From Candidatus Helicobacter avicola (GTDB taxonomy: Bacteria > Campylobacterota > Campylobacteria > Campylobacterales > Helicobacteraceae), in NCBI GenBank assembly GCA_019112865.1, contig DXIN01000018.1, forward strand, positions 1-62,217: a stretch of DNA of 62,217 bases. Reading direction: 5' to 3'. Made by a program: the position numbers and the translations under genes. The notes under the pieces are model-generated. The model worked only from the letters and a program-made list of their open reading frames with translations. It had not been told where the DNA came from and searched no databases. Below are positions 60,777 to 62,217 of this stretch, piece after piece (within the stretch, counting starts at the first letter, position 1; each line of letters starts with the position of its first letter).

Positions 60777-62217
60777 CTATAATCTAGTTTCTGTGCTGCC
60801 CCCCCCCCCTATTAGAAGTCTATAAGATTCTCTGTATTGTTTAGCTATAAGATGGTGTGAAAATCTCTGTGTAACGCTTGTGCGGGCATTTTGGGCGAGA
60901 GTGGCGTAAGATTGTGAATCTAGCCCCAAAATCCATTCTATTCCGCGCGCGAGGTCGGCACTATCACTAGGTTTGGCAAGGTAGCCATTGTGTTTGTGGG
61001 TGAGCATATCGCCATTGCCCCCGATGTCAAAGGCTACTACCGGTGTGCCACAGGAGAGAGATTCCATAATGGCATTGCTAAGGTTTTCGGCGAGTGAGGG
61101 TGTTACAAAGACATCACAGGCGTTGTAAGCGAGATTTAGAGTAGTATCATCATGAAGCATTCCTAGGAAGTGGGCTTGTATCCCAGCGATTTCTTGCTGT
61201 TGCGCGGATTTGCCAAATACGATGATGTGTGTTTGGGTTTTGAGTGAGGAGGGAAGCATAGAGAGAGCTTTTGTGAGGTAGGCAAACCCCTTGCGCTCCA
61301 CCGCATCGCCCCCAATCGCCCCAAACCCAATAATATAGTAGGAATGAGTAGCAAAAAGCAGCTTGGCTAGGCGTGCGTGTGCTGCCCCCCCCCCTAATAG
61401 CTTCTTATAGGCTTTAGCGTAGTCCCTAGCGACTTTTGTGCTCTCAAAATTTTGCACGACACTTGCCCTTGCGTTTTGCGCGATAAGTGTGTAATCCTCT
61501 GAATCCAAGTCCAAAACCCACCTAATCCCCTCTTTAAGATCGTTGGTATCAAAGGCTTTGGCGAGGTAGCCATTGTGCTTGTGCGTGATGATGTCCTTTA
61601 GCCCTGTGGTGTCAAAAGCCACTACCGGTGTGCCACAAGCAAGGGATTCACTAGCGGTTTGCCCAAAAGATTCCGCGTGGCTAGGCACAATCATCACATC
61701 ACAAGCACTATATACGAGGCGCAAGGACATATCATCGTGCAAAAATCCTAAGAAGTGTGTTTCAATCCCTGCGATTTGCTCACCTTCACTCGCGCCAAAG
61801 ACAAGCAAAAGCAAAGATTGCTTATCGGGCATAGAATCTAGCGCAGCCCTTAGTTCCTCATAGCCCTTGCGTGGCACGGAAGTAGCACCAATCGCCCCAA
61901 AGGCGATGAGTTTTTTTGGCTTATACAGACGCAACAACTCACGCGCAAGAGGTTTTGATAATGGCGTGTAGATGTCTGTGTCGATAGGATTAGGGAGATT
62001 GATGATAGGCTTACCTCCTAAAAGCACACTATTTTTGGCACAATCTGCAATCCAGCGACTAAGCCCATTAATCGTGAGATTATGGATATGTTTATACGCA
62101 TTTTGTTTATGCTTAAAGGTAAAAAAACTAATATCATAGGGAATCTTAGCGTGCAGGAGCGGACATTTTTTGCAAGCGACGCCAACCCCTACACAGGCGG
62201 CTGCCACTATGTGGCAG
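60777..62217 (-). CDS. GT4 glycosyltransferase with duplicated donor domain, 5' end cut by window
   Basis: The frame is open to the right window edge, so the start lies outside; the GTG at 62207 is probably internal. Region 1: CKKCPLLHAK, LPNPIDTDIYTPLSKPLARE, IAFGAIGATSVPRKGYEEL and PSHAESFGQTASESLACG with NGYLAKAFD, a full donor half ending KKLLGGG at an internal 10-G tract. Region 2, from about 61380, repeats only the donor half: IIGFGAIGGDAVERKGFAYL, PSLAENLSNAIMESLSCG, NGYLAKPSD, ending YRLLIGGGG at an 11-G tract and stop. So a donor-domain unit bounded by poly-G tracts has been duplicated. Both copies keep the acidic E..E. element. Whether the second is active without its own acceptor half is unknown. 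Confidence 0.82.
   Translation of the reverse strand, partial: CHIVAAACVGVGVACKKCPLLHAKIPYDISFFTFKHKQNAYKHIHNLTINGLSRWIADCAKNSVLLGGKPIINLPNPIDTDIYTPLSKPLARELLRLYKPKKLIAFGAIGATSVPRKGYEELRAALDSMPDKQSLLLLVFGASEGEQIAGIETHFLGFLHDDMSLRLVYSACDVMIVPSHAESFGQTASESLACGTPVVAFDTTGLKDIITHKHNGYLAKAFDTNDLKEGIRWVLDLDSEDYTLIAQNARASVVQNFESTKVARDYAKAYKKLLGGGAAHARLAKLLFATHSYYIIGFGAIGGDAVERKGFAYLTKALSMLPSSLKTQTHIIVFGKSAQQQEIAGIQAHFLGMLHDDTTLNLAYNACDVFVTPSLAENLSNAIMESLSCGTPVVAFDIGGNGDMLTHKHNGYLAKPSDSADLARGIEWILGLDSQSYATLAQNARTSVTQRFSHHLIAKQYRESYRLLIGGGGSTETRL
60799..60809 (-). repeat. Poly-G tract, 11 G (coding strand), phase-variable
   Basis: Eleven G, context CTAATA-G11-CAGCACAGA, at the 3' end of the duplicated-domain GT4 gene. 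11 G gives a stop at 60777; 10 or 13 G gives an open frame to 60392; 9 or 12 G stops within about five codons. Confidence 0.9.
61385..61394 (-). repeat. Poly-G tract, 10 G (coding strand), phase-variable
   Basis: Ten G, context CTATTA-G10-CAGCACACG, at the seam between the two donor domains. In frame now; 9 G would stop after GGGQHTHA, giving a normal single-domain enzyme. Confidence 0.9.

Noticed and set aside
8539-61394. Poly-C runs as sequencing errors
   Set aside because: Eight runs in 62 kb confined to two glycan operons, several with shared flanks, are not what random error gives; exact lengths may still be off by one.

Overview
The window looks like the chromosome of an enterohepatic-type Helicobacter (Campylobacterota). 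Reasons: about 40% GC by eye, Helicobacter-style -10 boxes (TATAAT/TACAAT) without clear -35 boxes, a XerH-type recombinase, and gene runs that I recall from H. pylori (rpmE-rsmI-rlmB; hom-yraN; greA-dut-two envelope genes-coaX). It also carries metabolism that H. pylori lacks: a methylcitrate cycle, a TorA-type reductase with its cytochrome, NapF and HisG. The species cannot be named from sequence alone. No rRNA, tRNA or CRISPR array was recognised.

Layout. 1-5.5 kb: a variable block with an AIPR-type defence gene cut by the window edge, a wrecked feoA/feoB locus fused to the tail of a restriction-modification enzyme, small unknown membrane proteins and a pentapeptide-repeat membrane protein. 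5.5-12.3 kb (minus): a surface-glycan operon of four glycosyltransferase genes followed by hddA and hddC for nucleotide-activated heptose. 12.4-17.6 kb (minus): prpB-prpC-prpD plus a CoA-transferase for propionate use. 18-27.4 kb: core housekeeping genes. 27.6-32.4 kb: a chemoreceptor, the CCA enzyme and two Sel1-repeat proteins. 32.5-36 kb (minus): two flavin-dependent monooxygenases with an ATP-grasp gene between them. 36-39.3 kb: cytochrome c and TorA-type reductase. 39.6-51.7 kb: recG, gap, xerH, folE, a MATE pump, greA, dut, a YfgM/BamB-like pair, coaX, hisG and an outer-membrane barrel. 51.6-62.2 kb (minus): a second glycan operon with glycosyltransferases, two paralogous methyltransferases and rfbB-rfbA-fdtB-fdtA for a dTDP-3-amino-3,6-dideoxyhexose. 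This operon is cut by the right edge.

Four layers of structure are not explained by gene function. (1) Eight poly-G tracts of 9-11 G lie on the coding strand of the two glycan operons, several in the shared context CTAnTA-G(n)-CAGCAC. Two split duplicated or permuted glycosyltransferase domains. Five others lie near a gene or small-ORF end, and in exactly one phase that frame runs to a stop overlapping the next gene's start codon. (2) Two families of dispersed structured repeats, R1 and R2, keep their loops or cores while their stems differ in sequence but remain self-complementary. (3) Three tandem R2 copies are translated as the first ~170 residues of the fdtB-like aminotransferase. (4) The word AGATTCT/AGAATCT is strongly over-represented in genes and gaps alike.
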